From: Todiramphus chloris collaris
Lineage: Eukaryota > Chordata > Aves > Coraciiformes > Alcedinidae
DNA: 64,000 nt
Assembly: GCA_025345505.1 (NCBI GenBank)
Contig: JANVCC010000076.1
Location: 14,283,134 to 14,347,133, forward strand
Reading direction: 5' to 3'
The notes below the pieces were generated by a model. The model saw only the letters and a program-made list of their open reading frames with translations, did not search any database and was not told the origin of the DNA. Position numbers and translations under genes: made by a program. Shown here piece by piece: positions 10,793 to 18,345 of this stretch (position 1 is its first letter; each line of letters starts with the position of its first letter).

Positions 10793-11849
10793 TTCTTCAA
10801 TGGGGATTAAATATTCTTCTAGCTGCTTGAAATGTATTGTAATTGAGCTGTGGAATACTTCTATTGATTTATGACAAAATATCATCCAAATACTCTGTTT
10901 TCAATGGTTTTCTGCAGCAGTGAGTGCCAGCGATAGGCTTTTGTAAGATCTGTTGATCTTCGTATTACACCAATGATTTGCATGTTCCAGAAATTCTCAG
11001 AGAACACCCTCATAGGGCACTGATTAGAGTAAATAAAAAAAAAAAATTTTAAAGATTACCATGGACTTTGGTACTGATGTGTTGCTTTATCTTCAGCAGC
11101 TTGTCAAATCTCTGTCAAAGAGAAACAGAAACAAAAATGTGGTACAATGTTAACCTTAAGGCATATGTGCCACTCTCAAATAGTACTGGGAAGGAAGACT
11201 AGGTCCATTTCCACCTGGAAAATTTAGGTGGAGATAAGACAATGAAACTAGAGAATGTGAAAAAATAACAATTGCTTCCACATTGTGCAAGGGTGACAGA
11301 GATGGGGCCTTGGCAGCAGTTTGACTCCTTTAAAATTTCAAAAATAATTATCTAAAGAGGTAATAATGTGTCAGAGAAATGCCTTCCTGCAGATATTTTT
11401 TAAGCAGAGGAAGAGTTGCCGGAAAGGTAAGAAATTATTGAGAACACATCTAAAGGTCACAAATGAAACACAGAAAAGAGGTAAAACCCAAAGTCCATGA
11501 CAGACTGTACCTCTGAGATCACAGGACACAAATGCATCCAGGATAGAAAACGTAAATAAGTCAAGGTTCAGTAATAAGCTGGTTTTTAAACTTAACTTGC
11601 TTGGATGAGATAACCACATGTATTACATTTGTCTTTGGGAGAGAAGCAATAGCACAGTATATATGTTTTTCAGCAACACCTACACACCAAGTAGACTTTA
11701 TTTGACTTCCTGACATGCTTATCTGCAGGCAGGACTTGGATCATATGTTAGGAAAAGAATTGGTCCAAATAGCTGAATCAGAGCTCCCCTGAATCTCAAC
11801 AAAACAGGGTGGCTTAATGTCCTCCCTGACTTCTCTACTTCTTCTACTT
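10793..11849. other. Non-coding DNA between two retroelements
   Basis: AT-rich DNA with an A-run at about 11034-11046. I recognise no gene or repeat. The last 40 bases (CTTCTACTTCTCTACT) form a short pyrimidine-rich stretch abutting the CR1 3' end. Confidence 0.45.
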
Positions 11850-12120
11850 CTCTACTCAGAGACCTCTGAGTTCATCAAGTCCAGCCTACGACCTAACACC
11901 ACCACATTGGCCAGACCATGGCACTAAGCGCCACATCCAGCCTTTCTTTAAACACATCCAGGGACAGTGACTCCAACCACCTCCCTGGGCAGCCCATTCC
12001 AATGTCTGATCACCCTCTCTGTCAGGAAGTGCTTCCTGACATCCAACCTAAACCTCCCCAGGTGCAGCTCCAGGCCATGCCCCCTTGTCCTGTCACTGGT
12101 TGCCTGGGAGAAGATCCCGA
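11850..12120 (-). repeat. CR1 3' untranslated region
   Basis: On the minus strand this is the familiar CR1 tail: a segment matching GGAAGCACTTCCTGACAGAG, then CTGCCCAGGGAGGTGGTTGG, then TGGACTTGATGAACTC. The terminal CR1 octamer (ATTCTATG-like) repeats are missing; instead the tail is followed by a CTTCTAC-type simple stretch on the plus strand. Confidence 0.85.
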
Positions 12121-12469
12121 CCCTCACCTGACTACAACCTCCCTTCAGGTAGTTGTAGAGAGCAACAAGGTCCCCCCGAGTCTCCTCTTCTCCAGGCTAA
12201 AGAACCCCAGCTCCCTCAGCCTCTCCTCATAAGACTTTCCTTCTAGTCCCTTCACCAGCCTCATCGCTCTCCTCTAGACCTGCTCCAGCACCTCACTATC
12301 CTTCTTGAAGTGAGGGGCCCAGAACTGTACACAGTACTCGAGGTGAGGCCTCACCAGTGCTGAGTGCAGGGGGAGAATCACATCCCTAGTCCTGCTGGCC
12401 ACACTATTCCTGATAAAAGCCAGGATGCCATTGGCCTTCCGGGCCACCTGAGCCCACTGCTGTCTCATG
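12121..12469 (-). pseudogene. CR1 ORF2 C-terminal part, broken
   Basis: This is the C-terminus of the CR1 ORF2 polyprotein after the reverse transcriptase core. Conserved peptides are [33 protein letters not shown] and, further on, [19 protein letters not shown] at 12276-12274 interrupts the frame after SEVLEQV. A one-base indel near the final RRL block then shifts the remainder, which otherwise continues into the LYNYLKGG region. The upstream end of this segment is the retroviral insertion point. Confidence 0.85.
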
Positions 12470-12475
12470 TTCGAC
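12470..12475. repeat. Target-site duplication, left copy (TTCGAC)
   Basis: TTCGAC immediately precedes the 5' LTR, and TTCAAC at 17319-17324 immediately follows the 3' LTR. The single difference is a CpG-type G-to-A change. Six base pairs is the length made by alpha- and betaretroviral integrases. Confidence 0.9.
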
Positions 12476-12697
12476 TGTGGGATCATTCCTGGAGGAGAAT
12501 GGGCATGCCTGCTATCAGCAAGACCGTGTGGGAATAAATTGGGCCGCGGGCGACAACCTTGAGGTATGCTTGAGAACAGCAGGGGAGGAATAAAAGCAGT
12601 GAAGCAAGAAGATAAAGAAGAACGTGTGAACAGTATGTGGAAAAACGAATGTAACCAATCAGCTAAGCTTTGGGTGAGTGATCAGGAGCTTGAACTC

Positions 12698-12705
12698 TAT
12701 ATATT
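12698..12705 (+). promoter_or_regulatory. TATA box of the 5' LTR
   Basis: TATATATT precedes the AATAAA signal by 15 bases. The same octamer is kept in the 3' LTR at 17232-17239. The close spacing implies a very short R region. Confidence 0.6.
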
Positions 12706-12720
12706 GCAGCCACTTTTGTG

Positions 12721-12726
12721 AATAAA
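12721..12726 (+). terminator. AATAAA poly(A) signal of the 5' LTR
   Basis: A canonical AATAAA in the expected R region. The equivalent position in the 3' LTR reads AATGAA, so the copy that would terminate proviral transcripts is altered. Confidence 0.6.
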
Positions 12727-12784
12727 GGTCTTCAGTTATAACTCTCATAGAGCTGTTTGGAGTCCATCATCGATTGCCTCGTCG

Positions 12785-12948
12785 AGTGGTGACCCCAACG
12801 TGGCAAGGGAGGATATGAGCTGCGGAGGTGAGGTGTGCCCGGCTGGAAGCTGCACAGCTGGACCGCTGCAGGGGTCAGACGGCAGCCTGAAAGGAAGAGG
12901 AATCATTGCAATGGAACTCTGGCCTGAGAGGTGAGAAGCCAGTGTAGC
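12785..12948 (+). other. Retroviral leader between LTR and gag
   Basis: This short untranslated leader holds the primer site and probably what remains of the packaging region. I could not identify a splice donor with confidence. Confidence 0.6.
12787..12804 (+). other. Primer-binding site, tRNA-Trp type
   Basis: TGGTGACCCCAACGTGGC begins two bases after the 5' LTR. The first ten bases equal the avian leukosis/sarcoma virus tRNA-Trp site as I recall it (TGGTGACCCCGACGTGAT), and 15 of 18 positions agree; one mismatch is a CpG change. The match to other common primers (Lys, Pro, His) looks poorer. Confidence 0.75.
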
Positions 12949-13218
12949 ATGGGTCAGAATATAAGTCAAGAAGAGGGAGCAATTGTTAGGATCCTGCTAC
13001 ATATACTCTCTAAGAAAGGGATAAAATATGAAGAGAGCACCTTAAGAAAGCTGTTACAATGGTGCCGGAATCAGGGTTTTGCTCCTGACCCTGCACTGGC
13101 TTTTAAGCCAGATACTTGGACTGAGGTAGAGTTAAAAATATGGGATGCAATTAGTAAAGGCAATAAAGTTGCTGTTGAAGTCACTACGGCATGGCGGTTA
13201 GTTACCAATACATTGTAA
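12949..13218 (+). CDS. gag: Endogenous retrovirus Gag matrix segment (open)
   Basis: This is the start of Gag, encoding a betaretrovirus-like matrix (Gag p10 family) of about 89 residues. The ATG at 12949 is preferred to upstream in-frame codons because it gives MGQNIS, an N-myristoylation signal (Gly2, Ser6) that anchors Gag to membranes. The body has the helical matrix pattern with LLHILSKKGIKY, a WCRNQGFAPDP segment and a late W-x-x-V core (TAWRLV). The frame is open to a TAA at 13216-13218, which ends it early; a functional Gag would run on into the proline-rich linker and capsid. It is a fragment within a decayed provirus. Confidence 0.75.
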   Translation: MGQNISQEEGAIVRILLHILSKKGIKYEESTLRKLLQWCRNQGFAPDPALAFKPDTWTEVELKIWDAISKGNKVAVEVTTAWRLVTNTL

Positions 13219-14031
13219 GCTATGAAAGCAGAAAGGTAGGTGGTCGCTGGGGCAGAAGCAGCAGTACAGCCAGCCATAAATCTGTTCTCACCTCCACCTA
13301 ATCCATTTTCGTCTCCCCCAGACACTCTTTCGCCTGCATCAGCTACACCAACAGCACCTATAGAGCAAGTCGAGAATAAGGGGTATACAAGCGAGGCGGG
13401 AAATTGTCTCACGGAGTGTGTTTCCTGTAACCCACATTGCCCGGGCGTGGGTATGGATGCACTTCCAAACCCGACCCCTCTAGTAAAATCTCCTCAGAGT
13501 AATAAGGTCCCTCTGACAGCAGCACCGAGAGGCATTCCTAAGATCTCGCCCTCCCCACCTGACCCTGCAATAGATTAATCACTGGTGCCGAAGGACAGTG
13601 ATGATGAGTGGGATGAGCCCCCGGTAACAATATACAGTGAAAGGCAAAAGTGAGTGAGGGGGCAATGTGTGGGCTGTGATCCTAGTGAGTGATGGAGGAA
13701 TGAGGGAGCTCTGAGGGACGGAATAACTGATGTGCCATTTGCATTCCCAGTTACGGTACTGCAGGGGGGGCCGAACCAGTGGGCGCCTTTTCACTGGGAC
13801 TTAATCATGGAGGTTCGTAAATCAGTTTTGAATTATGGGTTGCAAGCACCCTTTATGCAAGCTCTGTTAGATAATACTTTTTGGGGTCAGATTTTGACAC
13901 CCTGGGATTGTCAGCAGATGATTGATATGCCCTTAACACTGACTCAGAGGATGTTGTGGCAAGATAGATGGTGTAAGTTGTGCATGCAAGAGTCACTAAA
14001 AAATACTGAGAGAAGGGAGGGATAACCGCTG
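13219..14031 (+). pseudogene. gag: Endogenous retrovirus gag: proline-rich linker and truncated capsid
   Basis: This is the rest of gag in broken frames. The segment at 13240-13578 is rich in Pro and Ser (SPPPNPFSSPPD), as expected between matrix and capsid. After several stops, 13732-14025 encodes the capsid N-terminal domain, recognisable from PFAFPV, W-x-PFHWDLIMEVRKSV and LTPWDCQQMI. The capsid C-terminal domain with its major homology region and the CCHC zinc-knuckle nucleocapsid are missing: dUTPase sequence follows within about 100 bases. That points to an internal deletion of several hundred bases. It cannot produce particles. Confidence 0.75.
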
Positions 14032-14050
14032 CGTCTGACAAGGTCTGGTT

Positions 14051-14440
14051 TTGAATGTACAGTTACTTGCTTGCCTACCTACAGAGGCTTTACAGCTAAT
14101 AGTGCACTTGGCACTGCTGCCTCGCGTATTGACACAAATGAAGGCGAGCAGCCAGGGCAGCTTGGCAAGCCTCTGCGCCAGAACTGCAGTGAGCACCGGA
14201 GTGGACATGGAAACATCAGTAGAAGTAACACTGTGGGACACAGTGGTCCAGTGTGCACCCACTAATATTAAAGGACCCTTAGGATACGGCTTGCGTGCGC
14301 TTTTATTAGGTAGATCTTCAGCAACTAAGAAAGGACTGTTTGTGTTACCTGGAGTTATTGATGCGGACTTTACTGGACAAATGCAGATTATGGTGTGGAC
14401 TCCCTCCCCACCAGTTAACATACCTGCACTGCTCAGCTAG
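14051..14440 (+). pseudogene. pro: Endogenous retrovirus dUTPase domain (pro frame)
   Basis: This is a trimeric-type dUTPase, which hydrolyses dUTP and in betaretroviruses sits between nucleocapsid and protease. Motif 2 GRSS (residues 87-90 of the open frame) and motif 3 GVIDADFTG (101-109) are clear. Upstream, a LCARTA block matches the motif 1 region, though its Asp is not evident. The C-terminal glycine-rich motif 5 is absent. The frame stops at 14440 and the protease resumes in another frame. A dUTPase at this position is a betaretrovirus-like feature not found in avian alpharetroviruses. Confidence 0.8.
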
Positions 14441-14889
14441 TGCCTTTCACTGCGCAGATACCTCAGGCCTTAACACATCAAAGGGGGAGGAAGGATTCAT
14501 CTCAACTGGACAGCCAGAGGTTTTTGGTATTTTTTACCTTAGACACTGGTCATCGAAAGCCAACAATGAAAATAAAGTTTATTCATCCTCACAGTCACAG
14601 CCAGTCGAAAGTTGACACGCTAGTGGACACTGGAGAGGATGTGACAATACTTAGCCAACATACCTGGACACCGACCTGGCCTCTTACCAATCCCGCCCAT
14701 GGACTGATGGGGGTGGGAGGAATTTCTATGACACAACAAAGTGCGGTTGTCCTTGCACGTGAGAATCCAGATGGGTTTCGTTGTTCTGTGCTACCTTATG
14801 TAGCACCTATACCCATTGGTTTGTTGGGAAGTGATGTGCTAAGTCAAAGGAATGTTACCTTGTCTAGCCATCCTCAGGGTTTTATGTAG
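14441..14889 (+). pseudogene. pro: Endogenous retrovirus aspartic protease, frameshifted
   Basis: This is the retroviral protease that would cleave Gag and Pol as a homodimer. The active-site loop reads LVDTGEDVTIL, so the usual Ala of DTGAD is Glu. The second landmark, LLGSDVLSQ, corresponds to the family's LLGRD helix, with Arg replaced by Ser. The stretch TLDTGHRKPTMKIKF precedes the active site. Between about 14480 and 14540 the best-matching frame changes and changes back (EEGFISTGQPEVFG lies in another frame), so at least two indels are present. The open segment ends with a TAG at 14887-14889. Confidence 0.8.
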
Positions 14890-15735
14890 CAGCCATTGAG
14901 GAGCGACCAATACTCAGATTGCAGTGGAAAAGAGACACTCCAGTATGGGTTGATCAATGGCTGCTAACAACAGTAAAGGTCACTAAATTACAGGAATTGG
15001 TCGCTGACCAATTAGAAAAGGGACATATTCAGCCTACAACTAGTCCCTGGAATATACCCGTATTTGTGATACAAAAAAAAAAAGTGGAAAATGATGACTG
15101 CTACATGACTTAAGGAAAATCATCAAGGTCATCGAGGACATGGGAGCCCTTCAGCCAGGGCTACCATCTCCCAGCATGATTCCTCGAAATTGGGAATTGT
15201 TAATGATAGACCTTAAGGATGGCTTTTTTAACCATTCCGCTGAAGAATATGTGGAGAGATTTGCATTTTCTGTTCCTAGTACCAACAAGGCTAGTCCCAT
15301 GCAAAGATATCATTGGGTGGTATTAACACAAGGAATGAAAAATTCGCCCACTATGTGTCAAATTTATGCAAATTGGGCCCTACAGCCAATTAGGAAAAAA
15401 TGGCCTCAATATATCATTTATCATTATATGGATGATATTTTGATTGCCAGAGAGACAATTGCAAAGACTCAAATGATTCAGGATCTTACTGCCACCTGGC
15501 AACGCGGTGGTCTTCAAATTGCTCCTGAAAAGATTCAAACCACAGAGCCTTGGAAGTATCTGGGATGGGAAATAACAAAAACAACAACTACGCCACAAAA
15601 GGTACAGTTGCGAGTCCACATAGAAACATTGAATGATGCTCAAAAGCTCGTTGGAGATATTAACTGGATGTGTAGTATTTGTGGAATGAGTGAATCAAAC
15701 ATTGAAGTGACAGCTACAAAAACAAAAAGGGGGAG
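14890..15735 (+). pseudogene. pol: Endogenous retrovirus reverse transcriptase, broken
   Basis: This is the Pol reverse transcriptase fingers-palm-thumb region. The N-terminal part (14919-15113) has the DTPVWVDQW and GHIQPTTSPWN signatures. A stop at 15111-15113, with loss of the LHDLR-type segment's frame, separates it from the palm (15140 onwards). There, motif A is MIDLKDGFF and the catalytic YMDD box lies at 15425-15436. A QKLVGDINWM segment marks the thumb/connection. The similarity then stops: RNase H and the zinc-binding and catalytic core of integrase are deleted. YMDD with DLKDGFF fits class II retroviruses. Confidence 0.85.
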
Positions 15736-16076
15736 AACCCCAGGCTACACCACACGAGAGGATTCAGAAGGCAGTCTATGTACTTAGCTTTTTAAGGTTA
15801 GCTGAGGGAGAGTCTGTTCCACCAATAATGAGACACATAAAAAGGTATGGCAGAAACACTGACAGAGACAAGCAGAATATATATGTAAAAGTAAAGAATC
15901 TAGAAACAAACCAATGGGAAGAGCCAATGCAACTAATAACATGGTGTCGAGGATATGCTTGTGTCGATACAGGAGAAGGCACAAGGTGGATACTGGCTAA
16001 GTGGATCAAACCATGGACAACACCTGTGCCTGAACCCTTATCATCATCCTTGTCATCCAGACTTCCAGAACAGTGA
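15736..16076 (+). pseudogene. pol: Endogenous retrovirus integrase C-terminal remnant
   Basis: Only the C-terminal DNA-binding part of integrase remains, in one frame from about 15745 to the stop at 16074-16076. It includes the pre-domain segment KAVYVLSFLRLAEGE and the SH3-like fold signature VKVKNLETNQW...LITWCRGYACV...RWILAKWIKPW. The HHCC zinc finger and the DDE catalytic core are absent, so this is a deletion junction fused directly to reverse transcriptase sequence. In another frame, around 16038-16060, a hydrophobic LIIILVI run appears to be the Env signal peptide, so pol and env overlap as in many retroviruses. Confidence 0.75.
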
Positions 16077-16566
16077 CTGAATTGACCTGGATATTGCCAA
16101 GACAAAATGTATGGGTAACATTTGCCAATTAAATGTTTATCAGCATGAATGAAACAAGCTTGAACACATGACATAATCAGATATATCCCAATAGAAACTG
16201 GCAGATTATAACAGGGAAATTTCCACAGTGGAGCAGAGCTACCAGTCAAACCACTAGGAGGTCCCTGTTACATTGGAAAGATCTCAATTCTTACACCTTC
16301 CTATAGGGATATGCTGAATTGGACGTTGTGGAGTGTCACCAGGCCCTGACAAAAGAGATCACTGTCATACTTCGATGAGTCATGTACAGATGAGATCCAA
16401 TTTTGGGACACTTCCCTTATAGTAGTGACCTCTCTATTTACTTGTAATATAGCTGCAGGATAAGCACTGGGTGGTTTGAAAAAGTTGAGGTGTTGGGTAT
16501 TGAAGCAGTTAAATATCACTTCAAAAATATTAACCGAGCTTTTGGTAGATGTAGACAGCATTAGGC
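16038..16566 (+). pseudogene. env: Endogenous retrovirus Env surface subunit, fragment
   Basis: Env begins with a hydrophobic signal-like run (LIIILVIQTSRTV) overlapping the end of integrase, then WILPRQNVWVTFAN and a TAA. Short scattered pieces follow with frequent stops. About 530 bases remain where a surface subunit needs roughly 1 kb or more, so most of SU, including the receptor-binding part, is deleted or unrecognisable. I see no intact furin site. Confidence 0.55.
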
Positions 16567-17058
16567 ATGCTACTTTGTAAAACAGAGCTGCAATTGATTT
16601 TTTTGTTGTTAGCACATGGACATGGATGTGAGGACTTTGAAGGTATGTGTTGTGTGAATTTGTCTGACCATTCTGTATCTACCCATAAGCAGATCAAACA
16701 ATTACAGGAAAACACGAAGAAGTTCTCCATCACAGACGGTGGACTATCTGAATGGTTGGCAAGCTGGGGAACTACAGGATGGTTTAAGAATCTGTTAATA
16801 CAGGGGGTGATTATTTTAATAATAGTGTTAGTGATGTTAGCTGTAGTACCTTGTATATTGAGGATGGTAGGAAGAATCATTGAAAGAGCTATTCAAGGGG
16901 TCTGGCTTGCACAAAAACAAAAAGGAGGAATTGTGGGATCATTCCTGGAGGAGAATGGGCATGCCTGCTATCAGCAAGACTGTGTGGGAATAAATTGGGC
17001 TGCGGACGACGACCTTGAGATATGCTTGAGAACAGCAGGGGAGGAAGAAAAGCAGTGA
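16567..17058 (+). CDS. env: Endogenous retrovirus Env transmembrane-subunit frame, open into 3' LTR
   Basis: This is the longest intact frame of the provirus: 163 codons from an ATG at 16567 to a stop at 17056-17058. It carries a CX6CC motif, CEDFEGMCC at residues 21-29, the disulfide motif of gamma-, alpha- and type D retroviral TM subunits. A heptad-like KQIKQLQENTKKF and a Trp-rich membrane-proximal WLASWGTTGWFKNLL come next. The membrane segment (about 78-100) is followed by a cytoplasmic tail. The last 42 codons lie in the 3' LTR. The fusion peptide and N-terminal heptad are missing, so it is not a complete TM. Chance survival versus selection cannot be told from one copy. Confidence 0.75.
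   Translation: MLLCKTELQLIFLLLAHGHGCEDFEGMCCVNLSDHSVSTHKQIKQLQENTKKFSITDGGLSEWLASWGTTGWFKNLLIQGVIILIIVLVMLAVVPCILRMVGRIIERAIQGVWLAQKQKGGIVGSFLEENGHACYQQDCVGINWAADDDLEICLRTAGEEEKQ
16919..16930 (+). other. Polypurine tract
   Basis: AAAAAGGAGGAA followed by a T directly precedes the 3' LTR, the expected place for plus-strand DNA priming. It lies inside the Env-TM reading frame. Confidence 0.75.
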
Positions 17059-17318
17059 AGCAAGAAGATAAAGAAGAAGAAGAAAGTAGAAGATAACCAG
17101 GATGGGGGGTGGTGATGGAGGTGATGTAGAATAGCCAATGATGTATTAGCTTAGGATGCGTGAACAGTATGTGGAAAAACAAATGTAACCAATCACCTAA
17201 GCTTTGGGTGAGTGATCAGGAGCTTGTACTCTATATATTGTAGCTGCTTTTGTGAATGAAGGTCTTCAGTTATAACTCTCATAGAGTTGTTTGGAGTCCA
17301 TCATCAATCGCCTCATCA
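16932..17318 (+). repeat. 3' LTR (387 bp)
   Basis: It starts TGTGGGATCATTCC and ends CCTCATCA. It contains a 78-bp block (about 17078-17159, GAAGAAAGTAGAAG...TTAGGAT) that the 5' LTR lacks. TATATATT is at 17232-17239 and the poly(A) hexamer is changed to AATGAA. The outer CA terminus is intact here. Confidence 0.92.
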
Positions 17319-17324
17319 TTCAAC
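17319..17324. repeat. Target-site duplication, right copy (TTCAAC)
   Basis: This pairs with TTCGAC at 12470-12475. After it the CR1 sequence resumes without loss. Confidence 0.9.
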
Positions 17325-18345
17325 TGGTTGTCAACCAGCACTCCCAGGTCTTTCTCCACCAGGACACTCTCCAGCCACTCCTCCCCCCGTCTGTAGTGCT
17401 GTATGAAGTTCTTGTGGCCAAAGTGCAGGACCTGCACTTGGTCCTGATGAACTTCATAATGCTGGCCTCAGCCCATTGACCTAGCCTGTCCAGGTCCCTC
17501 TTCAGCATCCTCCTACCCTCCGGAAGATCAACACTCCCTCCCAATTTTGTGTCATCTGTGAATTTACTGAGGGTAGACTCAATCCCCACATCCAGGTTGT
17601 CAATAAAGATGTTGAATAGGACTGGGCCTAGTAATGATCCCTGGAGTACACCAGTGGTTACTGGACACCAACTGGATGCAGCACCATTCACCACTTTCCA
17701 TTCACCACTGCCAGCTTTTCCAGGAGGATGCTGTGGGAGGCTGTGTCAAAGGCTTTGCTGAAGTTGAGGTAAACCACATCCACAGCCTTCCCCTCATCCA
17801 CTAGGTGGGTGAACCAGACATAGAAGGATATGAGATTTATCAAGCAGGACCTTCCTTTCCTAAACCCATGTTGATTAGGCCCGATCCCCTGGTTGTCTTC
17901 TCTGTGTTGCTTGATGGCACTCAGGGTGATCAGCTCCATAACCTTGCCAGGCATCGAAGTCAGGCTGACAGGCCTATAGTTCCCCGGATCCTCCTTCCAG
18001 CCCTCCTTGTGGAAGAGAGTCGCACTGGCCAACCTCCAGTCGTCTGGGACCTCCCCAGTTAGCCAGGACTGGTGATAAATGATGGAGAGTAACTTAGCCA
18101 GTTCTTCTGCTAGTTCCCTCAGCACCCTAGGATGAATCCCATCCAGACCCATGGACTTCTTGGGATCTAAGTGGCACAGCAGGTCACTAACTACTTCCTC
18201 CTGGATTACAGGAGGTGTACCTTCCTGTGTCAGGAGGGCCACCCTCATCCCTTGTGCTATCAGGGCTTCCTGGGAAGCAGGAAGTTTAGGGCCAAGCAGA
18301 GAGGCAGGAGGTGAGGGGGACATGCTTCTGTCAGACATAGATTGA
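17325..18345 (-). pseudogene. CR1 ORF2 reverse transcriptase part, broken
   Basis: This is the CR1 reverse transcriptase, which would copy CR1 RNA at the nicked target. From the 5' side on the minus strand come a KSMGLDGIHPRVLRELAEEL block, EDPGNYRPVSLTSMPGK, a GFRKGRSCL block and motif A as [10 protein letters not shown]. After SILLEKLA about 35 residues are missing; the sequence jumps to VVNG and then [20 protein letters not shown]. The catalytic box reads FTDDTKLGG (FADD in intact CR1). The two halves are in different frames. The segment ends at the retroviral insertion point. The open stretch 18338-17688 is the best-kept part. Confidence 0.88.

Larger units (their letters stand above)
12476..12784 (+). 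repeat. 5' LTR (309 bp)
   Basis: It starts TGTGGGATCATTCC and aligns with the 3' LTR throughout, except for one 78-bp block missing here after AAGATAAAGAAGAA. Its end, CGTCG, corresponds to CATCA in the other LTR, so the terminal CA has mutated to CG. It contains TATATATT (12698-12705) and AATAAA (12721-12726). Confidence 0.92.
12476..17318 (+). mobile_element. Class II (ERVK/beta-alpha-like) endogenous retrovirus, decayed provirus
   Basis: A complete proviral skeleton: 5' LTR, tRNA-Trp-type primer site, gag, dUTPase/protease, pol, env, polypurine tract and 3' LTR, flanked by a 6-bp target duplication. The total is 4843 bp, roughly half a functional retrovirus, because of large internal deletions: capsid C-terminus plus nucleocapsid, RNase H plus most of integrase, and most of Env SU. 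Every gene except the matrix and Env-TM segments carries stops or frameshifts. The LTRs differ at about 18 of 308 aligned positions by my count (about 6%), many of them CpG changes, so the insertion is old. It is inserted within a CR1 element. Confidence 0.93.
11850..18345 (-). mobile_element. CR1 LINE, 5'-truncated, split by an endogenous retrovirus
   Basis: One CR1 copy lies on the minus strand in two parts. The right part (17325-18345) holds the reverse transcriptase and the left part (11850-12469) holds the ORF2 C-terminus and 3' UTR. Removing the retrovirus and one copy of its 6-bp duplication lets the reading frame pass directly from GVLVDNQ into [15 protein letters not shown], so the parts are one element. 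Recognisable similarity ends near 18345, upstream of the reverse transcriptase, so ORF1 and the endonuclease are absent. The 3' UTR stops near 11850 without the usual CR1 octamer repeats. The copy bears nonsense codons, frameshifts and an internal deletion. Confidence 0.9.

Noticed and set aside
15776-16249. 157-codon minus-strand frame within the provirus
   Set aside because: It is the reverse of integrase and Env sequence that matches retroviral proteins on the plus strand.
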